Origin: an uncultured Acetobacteraceae bacterium
Lineage (GTDB): Bacteria > Pseudomonadota > Alphaproteobacteria > Acetobacterales > Acetobacteraceae
NCBI GenBank assembly: GCA_903895595.1
Contig: CAITUP010000113.1
Span: 17,417-81,416 of the forward strand
DNA length: 64,000 nucleotides
Direction: 5' to 3'
Below are positions 38,847-47,715 of this stretch, in pieces. Below the pieces are notes generated by a model. The model was given only the letters and a program-made list of their open reading frames with translations. It did not search any database and was not told the DNA's origin. A program made the position numbers and the translations under genes. Position 1 is the stretch's first letter; every line of letters starts with the position of its first letter.

Positions 38847-39641
38847 TCAGTCGTCGGCACGAATGAGGATCGTCATCTTCGCGTCGAGGGGCGCGACGAG
38901 ATTGAAAGTGACCTGTTCGTAACGGAGAAATCCATCGACCGGGTGATTGAAGGTGCGGGCACCCCCTTCCCGTTCCTGCACATCGCGTTGTTGCCATAAG
39001 CCAGCAAATGCCGGGCTTTGTCGCAGCAGATCGCCGATGAGGTCGCGCGGTGCTGGGTCGTTCAAATGCGACCCGGCATGTGCTCGGAATTCCGCCACGA
39101 CGCGGCGGGCACGTTCTTCCCACCCATCGATCAAGGTGTGCGCGGCGGGGTTCAAGAAAATGAAGCGTAACAGATTGCGGTCGGCACCGGGTGTTAACCA
39201 CCCCAGGAATAAACGTTCCGCATACGTGTTCCAAGCTCGGGCGTTCCAGTTTCGGTCCAGAACGTAGGCGGGGGATACGATCGCGTCTACGCACGCCCTG
39301 ACCGCCGGGGCAATATCGTCCGGCGGGCTGTCCGGTTGTTCCGGATCGCGCTTGCCCGCCAATTCGAACAAATACGCACGCTCGGCGCGGTCGAGCCGCA
39401 GCGCGGCAGCCAGACGGGACAAAGCGTGCGGGGAGACGGACACGTCCCGGCCTTGCTCGATCCAGGTGTACCACGTCGTGCTGAGGCCGGCGAGTTGTGC
39501 CACTTCTTCCCGCCGCAATCCGGGCGTACGCCGCCGCCCACCCACCGGCAGGCCGGCGTCGGTCAGCGGCAGCTTTTCGCGCTGCGTGCGGACGAACTCC
39601 CCGAGCTCGCGGCGTTGGGTCTGGATGTCGGTGTCGGCCAT
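38847..39641 (-). CDS. XRE-type regulator with MmyB-like ligand domain
   Basis: A 264-residue transcription regulator. An N-terminal helix-turn-helix (about 30-85) reads TPGLRREEVAQLAGLSTTWYTWIEQGR, the hallmark of the MmyB group. A ligand-binding domain follows, with VLDRNWNARAWN and RFIFLNPAAHTL. ATG 39641 is chosen by homology to the family; an ATG ten codons upstream is possible. Such regulators usually control the adjacent divergent gene, here an EamA transporter 83 bases away; the short-chain dehydrogenase may also belong to the regulon. Ligand unknown. Confidence 0.85.
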   Translation of the reverse strand: MADTDIQTQRRELGEFVRTQREKLPLTDAGLPVGGRRRTPGLRREEVAQLAGLSTTWYTWIEQGRDVSVSPHALSRLAAALRLDRAERAYLFELAGKRDPEQPDSPPDDIAPAVRACVDAIVSPAYVLDRNWNARAWNTYAERLFLGWLTPGADRNLLRFIFLNPAAHTLIDGWEERARRVVAEFRAHAGSHLNDPAPRDLIGDLLRQSPAFAGLWQQRDVQEREGGARTFNHPVDGFLRYEQVTFNLVAPLDAKMTILIRADD

Positions 39642-39724
39642 GGTGGGTTTTATACCAGGATATATGATCATCTTACACGGGTATCCACGACCTGTTAGGG
39701 GATAATGTCAGGAGGTACAGGACG

Positions 39725-40636
39725 ATGCCCATTCCGATCTGGATTCCGGTTTCCATGGCCGCCGCGCTGTTTCAGTGCTGGCGGACCGCGATGCAGCAGA
39801 AGCTGCGCGGCGTGCTCTCGGTCAACGGGGCCGGGTTCGTGCGGTACCTGTACGGCACGCCGACGGGGTTGGTCCTGTTGACAATCGCGCTCGGCATAAC
39901 TGGCGCCGCGGTGCCGGCGATCAACCCGGCCTTCCTGGGCTACAGCGCTTTGGGCGGGCTAGGGCAAATCCTGGGCACCAATCTGCTGATCATGTCGTTC
40001 GGTTACCGGAACTTCGCCGTGGGCACGGCCTATTCCAAGACCGAGGCCGTGCAAACTGCCGTTCTGGCATTGGTGCTGCTGGACGAGCATTTGCAGCCGC
40101 TGGCGATGGTCGGCATGGGCGTCGGACTATGCGGCGTGATGATTTTATCGCTGGCAGGCAAGGGATTCACGCCACGCGATCTGCTGGCCGCGACGGTGCA
40201 GCCGGCGGCGTTGTGCGGGCTGGGCGCCGGCGCGATGCTGGCGTGCGCGGCGGTGTTCATCAAAATGGCCAACGGCGCGCTGGACGGGCCCTCGCTGGTG
40301 GTGCGCGCGCTGTTCTCTTTGGTGATTACCAATTCGATGCAGACCTTGGCGCAGGGCGCCTATCTGCTGTGGCGGGAACCGGCGGAGTTGAAAAAGGCCT
40401 TCACCAGCTGGCGCAGTTCCATGTGGGTGGGCACGCTGTCGGGCTGCGGGTCGGCGTGCTGGTTCACCGGGTTCGCGCTGGCGCCGGTCGCGATGGTGCG
40501 CGCGGTGGGGCAGATCGAGGTCGTTTTCACGCTGTTGTTCAGCCGGTTCTACCTGAAGGAAGTGCTGAAACGGAGCGAGGTCGCGGGTTTGGGATTGGTG
40601 GCGTTCGGGGTGTTGCTGGTGGTGCTGAGCCGGTAG
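39725..40636 (+). CDS. EamA/DMT-type membrane transporter
   Basis: A 303-residue integral membrane protein with about ten hydrophobic helices. Two repeat halves each end in a family-like segment (GTAYSKTEAVQTAVLALVLLDEHL and AMVRAVGQIEVVFTLLFSRFYLKE). The arrangement fits drug/metabolite exporters. The start follows AGGAGG. It is divergent from the MmyB-type regulator, which may control it. Substrate unknown. Confidence 0.85.
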   Translation: MPIPIWIPVSMAAALFQCWRTAMQQKLRGVLSVNGAGFVRYLYGTPTGLVLLTIALGITGAAVPAINPAFLGYSALGGLGQILGTNLLIMSFGYRNFAVGTAYSKTEAVQTAVLALVLLDEHLQPLAMVGMGVGLCGVMILSLAGKGFTPRDLLAATVQPAALCGLGAGAMLACAAVFIKMANGALDGPSLVVRALFSLVITNSMQTLAQGAYLLWREPAELKKAFTSWRSSMWVGTLSGCGSACWFTGFALAPVAMVRAVGQIEVVFTLLFSRFYLKEVLKRSEVAGLGLVAFGVLLVVLSR

Positions 40637-40651
40637 CGGGGGGCGACTAAC

Positions 40652-40672
40652 CGGTCCGCCCGTCGCGGACCG
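40652..40672. terminator. hairpin after the EamA transporter gene
   Basis: CGGTCCGC-CCGTC-GCGGACCG is a perfect 8-base stem just downstream of the transporter stop and before the convergent short-chain dehydrogenase gene. It lacks a U tract, so termination by it alone is uncertain. Confidence 0.5.
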
Positions 40673-40713
40673 ATCGAGCTTCAGACGACTGATGCTAATT
40701 CGCAATCACTGCG

Positions 40714-41619
40714 TCAAATCGGATCCCAATTAAAAGCATCCTCGGACGTATCCAACGGCATGAACCCCGTCTTCAAAGCCGGCGCCGCAATCGCCGCGAT
40801 ACTCTCCGGAGTCCACCCCTCAGCCCGCTGCACCACCCGGATCGGCCGGGGTGAGCTGAACAGATAAATCTCGTGCATCCGCGTCCCGAACACCTGCCCG
40901 GTCACGCCCTTCGCCGCATCCGAACACAAATACACCGCCAGAGGCGCATTCTTGTCGGGCGTCATCTTCTGCAGCTTCTCGACCGCCGCCTTCTGCTCCG
41001 GCGTCGCGGACGGGATCGACTGCGTCATCCGGCTCCACGCCCACGGCGACAGGCAGTTCGACCGCACGTTGTAGCGCCCCATGTCCAGCGCGATCGACTT
41101 CGACAAAGCTGTGATCCCCAGCTTCGCCGCCGCGTAATTCGCCTGCCCGATGTTGCCGATCAGGCCGGATGTCGAGGTGATGTGAACGAACGCCCCGCTC
41201 TCCTGCTTGCGGTAATGTTCCGCTGCCGCGCGCGACACGAAGAAGGATCCGTTCAGATGGACGGAGATCACCGACAGCCAGTCGTCCTCGGTCATGCGAT
41301 GGAAAATGCCATCCCGGAGAATACCGGCGTTGTTCACGACGGCGTCGATGCGACCGTAATGATCCAAAGCGGCCTGGACGATCTTCTGCGCCGAACCCCA
41401 GGCGGCCACGGATTCCGTGCAGACCTCGGCGGCGCCGCCCTTCTGCTCGATCAGCGCTTTCGTCTGCTGCGCCGGAGTCGCCGACCCGCCGCCACCGGAC
41501 AAGGAAGCACCGATATCCGCAACGATCACCTTCGCACCCGCGCCGGCCATCATGATCGCGATTTCCCGCCCCACGCCGCCGCCGGCGCCGGTGACCACCA
41601 CGACTTTGCCGTCCATCAT
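40714..41619 (-). CDS. short-chain dehydrogenase/reductase
   Basis: A 301-residue NAD(P)-dependent oxidoreductase. VVTGAGGGVGREIA is the cofactor motif, VNNAGILRDG follows, and the catalytic set Ser (HITSTSGL) then Tyr-x-x-x-Lys (NYAAAKLG) is complete. It resembles multi-step beta-oxidation-type hydroxyacyl-CoA dehydrogenases in length and C-terminal extension. ATG 41619 is used; a GTG three codons upstream is possible. It is divergent from the acyl-CoA ligase (83-base gap), a fatty-acid-like pairing. Confidence 0.87.
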   Translation of the reverse strand: MMDGKVVVVTGAGGGVGREIAIMMAGAGAKVIVADIGASLSGGGGSATPAQQTKALIEQKGGAAEVCTESVAAWGSAQKIVQAALDHYGRIDAVVNNAGILRDGIFHRMTEDDWLSVISVHLNGSFFVSRAAAEHYRKQESGAFVHITSTSGLIGNIGQANYAAAKLGITALSKSIALDMGRYNVRSNCLSPWAWSRMTQSIPSATPEQKAAVEKLQKMTPDKNAPLAVYLCSDAAKGVTGQVFGTRMHEIYLFSSPRPIRVVQRAEGWTPESIAAIAAPALKTGFMPLDTSEDAFNWDPI

Positions 41620-41702
41620 GCCTGCCACGTCCGCTTACTCCCGTATTTGCGCGCGTCCAAAACCGCCCCCACAATGCCCCACCACCACCACGGCGTCGAG
41701 AC

Positions 41703-43307
41703 ATGCTCGGACTAAACCAAGATTCTCAACTGCTACTCTCCACCATCATCGAGCATGGGGCGACGAACTTCGGCGCGACCGAGGTCGTGTCGCATGGCCA
41801 TGGCGAAAACGTCCGCAGCAACTACGCGACCATCGCGCAACGCGCCAAACGTCTGGCCTCGGCACTGAAACCGACGGAGTTCTTTGGGTCGCTGGCTTGG
41901 AACACGCATCGGCATCTGGAACTGTTCTACGCGATCACCGGCATCGGGTCGGTGTTGCATACCGCCAACCCGAGGCTGCCGCCGGCTCAGATCGCTTACA
42001 CGATTAATTTCACGGGCTACCGCACGCTGTTCATCGACCTGGACACGCTGGCGTTGGCGGAACAGCTGCTCCCGCAGCTCGAAACCGTCCAAGAGTTCGT
42101 CATCATGGCGCCCCGCGCCCTGATGCCCGCGACAACAACCCTGCCCAACGTCACATGCTACGAGGACCTGATCGACGCCGGCGACTCGGACTTCGTCTGG
42201 CCGGTGTTCGACGAACGCACCGCCGCGCTGCTTTGCTTCACCTCCGGTACGACCGGCGCTCCGAAAGGCGCGCTGTATTCCCATCGGGGCACCGTCCTGT
42301 CTGCGCTGTCCACCGGCGGCGGCAACGGCTGGGGCCTCAGCGCGGACGACGCCATCCTCGCGGTTCCCGGCTTTTTCCACTGCAACGGCTGGGCGATCCC
42401 GTTCTTCGGCCCGATGTACGGCGCCAAACTCGTCCTGCCTGGCCGCCGAGCGGACACGGAATGGTTGCACGGGCTGATCGTCGAGGAAGGCATCACCGCC
42501 GGCCCTGGCGTCCCCACCATCTGGCTCGGCGTGTTGGAGCACTGCCGCCAGACCGGCGCTGGGCTGGGTCGTTTGAATCGCCTGTATTCCGGCGGCACCG
42601 CGCCCCCCGCCGCGATGATGGAGGCGTATCTGCGCGACTACGGCGTCCGCACCATCCATGGCTGGGGCATGACGGAGACGACATCCGGCTCCACCATGTC
42701 CTTCGCCCCCTGCGACCTGCCGGAGGATGAGGCCATTGCCACGATGCGCACCCAGGGAAAGCCGCTCTACGGCAACGAAATCCGTATAGTGGACGAACAA
42801 GGCGCCCCGGTCCCGCGGGACGGCAAGTCCCCCGGCCTGCTGCAAGTCCGTGGCCACTGGGTCAGCGGTGCCTATTTCCGCCGGCCCGAGGTCGCGTTCC
42901 AAAGCAAGGACGGCTGGATGGAAACCGGCGACATCGCCGCCATCGATCCCGACAACACGCTGCATCTGCTGGATCGAGCCAAAGACATGGTAAAATCCGG
43001 CGGTGAATGGATCAGCAGCCAAGCCCTGGAGGAAGCCGCCGCTCGGCATCCCCTGGTGATGGAAGCCGGTGTCGTCGCGATCCCGCACCCAAAATGGCAG
43101 GAGCGTCCGTTCCTTGTGGTTGTGATGCAACCCGGCGCGTCGTTATCCGACGCCGACATGCGCGCGCATCTGTCCGAACTGGTGCCGAAATGGTGGCTGC
43201 CGGACGGGATAGCATTCGTGGATGAACTGCCTCACGGCCCGACGGGGAAGCTGGCCAAGAACGTGCTGCGGGATTGGGTGGCGGAGGGGCGGTTCGCTGG
43301 GACTTGA
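41703..43307 (+). CDS. AMP-binding acyl-CoA ligase
   Basis: A 534-residue adenylate-forming enzyme that activates a carboxylic acid to its CoA thioester. The ATP motif LLCFTSGTTGAPKGALYSH is near residue 180. IHGWGMTETTSG and the hinge region GWMETGDIAAIDPDN and DRAKDMVKSGGEWISS are all complete, as is the terminal lysine segment PTGKLAKNVLRD. It resembles medium/long-chain fatty acid ligases of the AlkK type. Its neighbour across the promoter is a short-chain dehydrogenase. Confidence 0.92.
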   Translation: MLGLNQDSQLLLSTIIEHGATNFGATEVVSHGHGENVRSNYATIAQRAKRLASALKPTEFFGSLAWNTHRHLELFYAITGIGSVLHTANPRLPPAQIAYTINFTGYRTLFIDLDTLALAEQLLPQLETVQEFVIMAPRALMPATTTLPNVTCYEDLIDAGDSDFVWPVFDERTAALLCFTSGTTGAPKGALYSHRGTVLSALSTGGGNGWGLSADDAILAVPGFFHCNGWAIPFFGPMYGAKLVLPGRRADTEWLHGLIVEEGITAGPGVPTIWLGVLEHCRQTGAGLGRLNRLYSGGTAPPAAMMEAYLRDYGVRTIHGWGMTETTSGSTMSFAPCDLPEDEAIATMRTQGKPLYGNEIRIVDEQGAPVPRDGKSPGLLQVRGHWVSGAYFRRPEVAFQSKDGWMETGDIAAIDPDNTLHLLDRAKDMVKSGGEWISSQALEEAAARHPLVMEAGVVAIPHPKWQERPFLVVVMQPGASLSDADMRAHLSELVPKWWLPDGIAFVDELPHGPTGKLAKNVLRDWVAEGRFAGT

Positions 43308-43368
43308 TTGGGGGCTAATCCGAGTGGCCGGCCGGTGCCGGAAATCGCTCGGTCCATGCTCAACGGCG

Positions 43369-44292
43369 TTATATGTATTCGACGGGGCCGATGGCGACGA
43401 AACGATGACGGTGAATGGCGTGCGTGAGCGTGCATCGATCCAGCGCGACCACGAAACGCGCACGCTGCGCCGCGATGGACAATCGATGTCCCTGCAACCC
43501 GTCCGGGTCCCGACCGGGGCCTATAAAACCGCGGCCATAGGCCACGTTGCCACAGATCGCGCGGAAGCGTACGGCCAGGGAGCGTCGCCGTGTCGCCCCG
43601 GCAAGGGCCAGCATACCGATACCGAGAACCGACAGCGACCCAGGTTCGGGAATGTCGGTCGTCACCAGTTGGAAGCCGTTGAGGTTGGCCTCCCCGGACA
43701 CGAAATATTCGCCGATGGAGATCGTGCCCGAGCCGTCCGCGATCGGTTGCAACAGGATGTAATTGTCGTTGGCAATGAAACTGTTGGCATTGCTTTGCGA
43801 GGCGATCCCGGCACTGCCGCCGGTCGATGTCAGACCGATGGCCCGACCAGCGCTGTTGTTGTCGCCTTGCGTGTACATATAAAGGTCGTAGGCCTGCCCG
43901 GGATTCAGGCCATTCAGCGTCATCGAGAAGTTGTTGACCAGATAGCCTTGCATCAAATTAGCCCAGGCAGTGCCTTGGAATGCGTCGTAGTAGGGCGCCG
44001 AAGTGTAGGCGACGTCGGCGGAGAAACTCAGCGTCAGACCCGTCGCTGCCCCGGTCGTGTCGGTGAGAGCCAAGCCGCTGGCGTTGGAGGCAAAGACCTC
44101 ATTCCATTGATCGCCGGCCGATCCGACGACGGCCGCTCCGCTTTGTTGGGGCGCGGTATAGGCGCAGAGAAAGCCGCAGACATAGCTGACCGTGCCGGAG
44201 AATTGAACGTCGACCAAGCCGGCCTGACTGGGTTGTGCGGAGAGCGTCAACGCGATGGCGGCGGCCCCGGTGCGTAGGTGACGATGGAACAA
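43369..44292 (-). CDS. PEP-CTERM sorted protein with extra C-terminal extension
   Basis: A 307-residue exported protein. A signal peptide is at about 1-24 (ending PSQAG) and a serine/threonine/asparagine-rich low-complexity middle follows. IPEPGSL at 214-220 opens a PEP-CTERM sorting signal with helix SVLGIGMLALAG and RRR at 235-237, the usual end for exosortase-type cleavage. Uniquely, 70 residues continue beyond RRR. The start is TTG 44292, supported by AGGAGG five bases upstream; no ATG fits. The tail may be a read-through after loss of the stop, so the functional end may lie near 43579. The encoded role is unknown. Confidence 0.75.
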   Translation of the reverse strand: MFHRHLRTGAAAIALTLSAQPSQAGLVDVQFSGTVSYVCGFLCAYTAPQQSGAAVVGSAGDQWNEVFASNASGLALTDTTGAATGLTLSFSADVAYTSAPYYDAFQGTAWANLMQGYLVNNFSMTLNGLNPGQAYDLYMYTQGDNNSAGRAIGLTSTGGSAGIASQSNANSFIANDNYILLQPIADGSGTISIGEYFVSGEANLNGFQLVTTDIPEPGSLSVLGIGMLALAGATRRRSLAVRFRAICGNVAYGRGFIGPGRDPDGLQGHRLSIAAQRARFVVALDRCTLTHAIHRHRFVAIGPVEYI

Positions 44293-44507
44293 GGGGGCCT
44301 CCTGTGGATGCTGTCGATAGCGGCAACATACACAGGCGGGCGTTTCAATACAACCTATAAGTGTATTTCGGCTCAGTTTTTCGCGCGAAACCGTGTCATT
44401 TTTGTTTCCCGGCCCCGTCGTCAGCCTTTCCGCTTGAGCCCGGGCGCGTCAGCCGAGCCCTCGCGGGACCCGACGCTCGACATCTCTGGCGATGGACGCC
44501 TGCCGCC

Positions 44508-45935
44508 TCAAGCCGCCTTGTGCCGCTCCCGCAGGAACTGGAAGAACTCCACCCCTTCGCGCAGCCGGCGCTTCATCATCTGCGGGCTCCGCACCATCTC
44601 GCCGACAATGGAAGCGATCTTCGGCGCGCGGAAATAGAACCGCTTGTAGAACGTCTCCACGTTGTCGAAAATTTCCGTGTGCGACAAATGCGGATAATGC
44701 AGCGGCGCGATCTGAATCCCGTGATCGTCCACCAGTTCGGCGTGATCCGCGTCCAGCCAGCCGTTTTCCAGCGCCTGCTTGTACAGGAACGTGCCGGGAT
44801 ACGGCGCGGCCAGCGACACCTGGATCGTGTGCGGATTGATCTCGGTCGCGAATTTGATCGTTTCCTCGATCGTTTCCTTGGTCTCCCCCGGCAGGCCCAT
44901 GATGAAGGTGCCGTGGATTTTGATGCCGAGCTCGTGACAGTCCTTGGTGAACTGCTTCGCGACTTCGATCCGCATGCCCTTCTTGATGTTGTGCAGAATC
45001 TGCTGGTTGCCGCTTTCGTAGCCGACCAGCAACAGCCGCAGCCCGTTGTCGCGCAATATTTTCAGCGTCGCACGAGGCACATTCGCCTTGGCGTTGCACG
45101 ACCAGGTGACGCCGAGCTTGCCGAGTTCCTTGGCGATGGCTTCGGCGCGCGGCAGGTTGTCCGTAAAAGTGTCGTCGTCGAAGAACAGCTCCCGCATCTG
45201 CGGGAAATACTTCTGCACCAGCCGCACTTCCTCGGCCACATGGCCGGGAGAGCGGACGCGGTAGTTATGCCCGCCGACGGTCTGCGGCCAGAGGCAGAAG
45301 GTGCAGCGGGATTTGCAGCCGCGGCCCGTGTACAGCGACACGTAGGGGTGCATCAGGTAGCCGATGAAATAGTCCTCGATCCGCAGGTCGCGCTTGTAGA
45401 CCTCGGTCACGAACGGCAGCTGGTCCATGTCCTCCAGGATCGTCCGATCCTTGTTATGGACGATCACGCCGGCGTTGTTGCGGTAGGAGATGCCGTCCAC
45501 CGCCGACCAGTCGCGGCCCTCGGCGATTTCCTTGATCGTGAAGTCGAACTCGTTCCGCGCCACGAAATCGATGGGCGCGCCCTGCGCCAAGCTTTCCGCC
45601 GGTTGCACCGCGACCTTGGCACCGACCATACCGATCTTCAGCGACGGATTAACCGCCTTCAGTGCCGCCGCGACCTTCACGTCGGAGGCGAACGACGGCG
45701 TGGAGGTATGCAGCACGCACAGTTCGAAGTCCTTCGCCTGTTTCGTAACAGCATCCATACCGATACGGGCCGGCGGCGCGTCGATCAGCTTGCTGCCCGG
45801 CACCAATGCGGCGGGTTGCGCCAGCCAGGTCGGGAACCAGAACGACTTGATCTCCCGCTTCGCCTGATAGCGGGATCCGGCGCCGCCGTCGAACCCATCG
45901 AAGGAGGGCGGCTGCAGGAACAGGGTCTTCATCAT
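44508..45935 (-). CDS. hpnJ: hopanoid biosynthesis radical SAM protein HpnJ
   Basis: A 475-residue radical SAM enzyme. The cluster motif GCKSRCTFC (CxxxCxxC) follows a B12-binding-type N-terminal domain (about 1-160). ELFFDDDTFTDNL, GYESGNQQILHNI and GTFIMGLPGETKET are family hallmarks. In hopanoid producers HpnJ forms the cyclitol ether of the bacteriohopanetetrol headgroup by ring contraction of its sugar. It overlaps hpnI by 4 bases and ends the ispA-dxs-hpnMIJ operon. hpnK is not next to it here. Confidence 0.9.
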   Translation of the reverse strand: MMKTLFLQPPSFDGFDGGAGSRYQAKREIKSFWFPTWLAQPAALVPGSKLIDAPPARIGMDAVTKQAKDFELCVLHTSTPSFASDVKVAAALKAVNPSLKIGMVGAKVAVQPAESLAQGAPIDFVARNEFDFTIKEIAEGRDWSAVDGISYRNNAGVIVHNKDRTILEDMDQLPFVTEVYKRDLRIEDYFIGYLMHPYVSLYTGRGCKSRCTFCLWPQTVGGHNYRVRSPGHVAEEVRLVQKYFPQMRELFFDDDTFTDNLPRAEAIAKELGKLGVTWSCNAKANVPRATLKILRDNGLRLLLVGYESGNQQILHNIKKGMRIEVAKQFTKDCHELGIKIHGTFIMGLPGETKETIEETIKFATEINPHTIQVSLAAPYPGTFLYKQALENGWLDADHAELVDDHGIQIAPLHYPHLSHTEIFDNVETFYKRFYFRAPKIASIVGEMVRSPQMMKRRLREGVEFFQFLRERHKAA

Positions 45936-47095
45936 CGCTTGTGCAATCCCTTTACGACAGGAGCGTCGGATGCCGTGAAACCGGCCGCATGCATGGTATG
46001 GCCGCGCCAGTCCACCCGCTTTCCAGCATAGCTGGCGAGCAAGACGGCAACCGACAACAGCTCTCGCAGCGGGAGAAAGCCGACACTGCCCGGAAATGCA
46101 AGCATTTCCACCTTCCCCGCCAGCGCTCGGTCGATCCCCGTTGCGGCAAAGGCACGCCCCAGCCACGCCAGGACGAACAACGCCACCGCCCAGAGTGCCC
46201 CACCCGACACCGCGACCGCGGCCAGCGCCCAGAAAATCGGGTATTGCAGCACGGAAGCCGCGAAAGCGCCGGGGACCAGAGCCCGTATCGTGCGCGCCCA
46301 GCGCAACTCGTGGCGGAACAAGGCGGCCCAGCTCGCCTCCGGCACCGTGGTCGCGACGACGGTGCCGGCGAGCCGCACGTCAAACCCCAGCGACCGCACC
46401 AGCTGTCCGAGCACGTTATCGTCGGCCAGGTGGTCTACCAGGGCGGGAAATCCGCCGATTCGCATCAACGTGTCCCGCCGCAGGCACATCGTGGCGCCCA
46501 GGCAGTCCTGCCGCCCCATCGCGCGCGCCAGCACGGCGCCGGGGAGGAATCCGTGCGTGATCTGGCTCGCGCCCAGCAAAGCCGGCCAGCGGCCGCTGGC
46601 CGGCAGCCCGGTGTAGAGCGTGGTGACCAGACCGCAGCCTGGCTGCGCGAGCGTCGCCGCCAGATCGGACAGATAGTCCGGCCGCACATGCAGGTCCGAG
46701 TCGGCGATTACCAGAACGTCGTGCTTTGCCGCAGGCAACATGTTCATCAAGTTCGCGATCTTGCGGTTCGCCCCGTGCGGTGTGGGGTCGACCACCAGAG
46801 CGATGTCCACCAACGGGAACCTGACCTTCAGCCGCTGGATCGCCGCGATGGCGGCGTCAGCGGGATCCTGGACGCCGAACACGATCTGAAACGTGGGGTA
46901 ATCCTGGGCGCAGACCGTCGCCAAAGCCTGCTCCAGCAGCGGTTCGTCGCCGTGCAGGGGTTTCAGGATTGTGATGGGGAGAACGTCATCGCGGGCGAAG
47001 CAAGGCGTCGCCACGAACCGCCGCACCGCGACCCATCCCGCGATCGCCTGCGCGATCCCTATAAAAACCAGAACAGCCGCGACAGTCGCGATCAC
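45932..47095 (-). CDS. hpnI: hopanoid glycosyltransferase HpnI
   Basis: A 387-residue membrane-linked GT21-like glycosyltransferase, related to ceramide glucosyltransferase. ITILKPLHGDEPLLEQ starts the catalytic domain; VIADSDLHV carries the DxD-like acidic pair, HLADDNVLG the D3 region, and LRWARTIR the (Q/R)xxRW motif. Hydrophobic helices lie at both ends. Known HpnI enzymes add an N-acetylglucosamine to bacteriohopanetetrol. GTG 47095 overlaps the hpnM stop (GTGA), so the genes are coupled. Confidence 0.88.
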   Translation of the reverse strand: MIATVAAVLVFIGIAQAIAGWVAVRRFVATPCFARDDVLPITILKPLHGDEPLLEQALATVCAQDYPTFQIVFGVQDPADAAIAAIQRLKVRFPLVDIALVVDPTPHGANRKIANLMNMLPAAKHDVLVIADSDLHVRPDYLSDLAATLAQPGCGLVTTLYTGLPASGRWPALLGASQITHGFLPGAVLARAMGRQDCLGATMCLRRDTLMRIGGFPALVDHLADDNVLGQLVRSLGFDVRLAGTVVATTVPEASWAALFRHELRWARTIRALVPGAFAASVLQYPIFWALAAVAVSGGALWAVALFVLAWLGRAFAATGIDRALAGKVEMLAFPGSVGFLPLRELLSVAVLLASYAGKRVDWRGHTMHAAGFTASDAPVVKGLHKR

Positions 47096-47715
47096 GCCCC
47101 GATCGTGCCGCCGGACAAATGCTGAACCTTGCGCCGCAAACTTGCGATCAACTCGGCCGGATCGCCATGGGCCAGCAACGCCCGGAAATCGGACCGCTGC
47201 ACCGCGACGCGGCTGATGCTGCCTTCCAGCAGCACGTCGGTGACCCGCCAGCCGACATCGGACATCTGCATCACGTAATCCAGCCGGATCGCCTCGCCGG
47301 ATGGCGGGACGATACGCGTCTGCACGATCTGATCGGCCCCGACCATGCGGGTATCGGGCAGTACCTCGAACTTCTCGCCCTCATACTTGTCGAAGTTGGC
47401 GACGAAGCTGGCGACGGTGAAGGACCGGAACGCGTCGGACAGCTCAGCCCGAGCGGCGGGGGTGAAATTGGGCCAGCGAAGACCGACGGAGACACGCAGA
47501 ACCGTTTGCAAATCGTAGGTGCGGTCGATCACCGGCGCCAAAGTCGCGAATCGCAGGGGGAACGCCGTGCTGGGACCGGCGCGCATCAGAGACTCGAGCG
47601 CCACATACAGATCGACGATGGGCTTACGGATGGCGGCGGTGTCCTGCGCCCAAACCGGAAACGGCACGACGACGGCCGCGGCCAGCAGGCCACGACGTGA
47701 CAGAACCGAAGGCAT
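47092..47715 (-). CDS. hpnM: HpnM-type MlaC-family periplasmic protein
   Basis: A 207-residue exported protein of the MlaC/Ttg2D family (toluene tolerance). The N-terminus [19 protein letters not shown] and then VWAQ is a signal peptide with a paired arginine that may be Tat-like. The body has family segments FRSFTVASFVANFDKYEG and GWRVTDVLLEGSISRVAVQRSDFR. MlaC proteins carry phospholipids across the periplasm; in hopanoid clusters this member is thought to move hopanoids. It is coupled to dxs upstream (1-base overlap) and hpnI downstream. Confidence 0.85.
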   Translation of the reverse strand: MPSVLSRRGLLAAAVVVPFPVWAQDTAAIRKPIVDLYVALESLMRAGPSTAFPLRFATLAPVIDRTYDLQTVLRVSVGLRWPNFTPAARAELSDAFRSFTVASFVANFDKYEGEKFEVLPDTRMVGADQIVQTRIVPPSGEAIRLDYVMQMSDVGWRVTDVLLEGSISRVAVQRSDFRALLAHGDPAELIASLRRKVQHLSGGTIGA

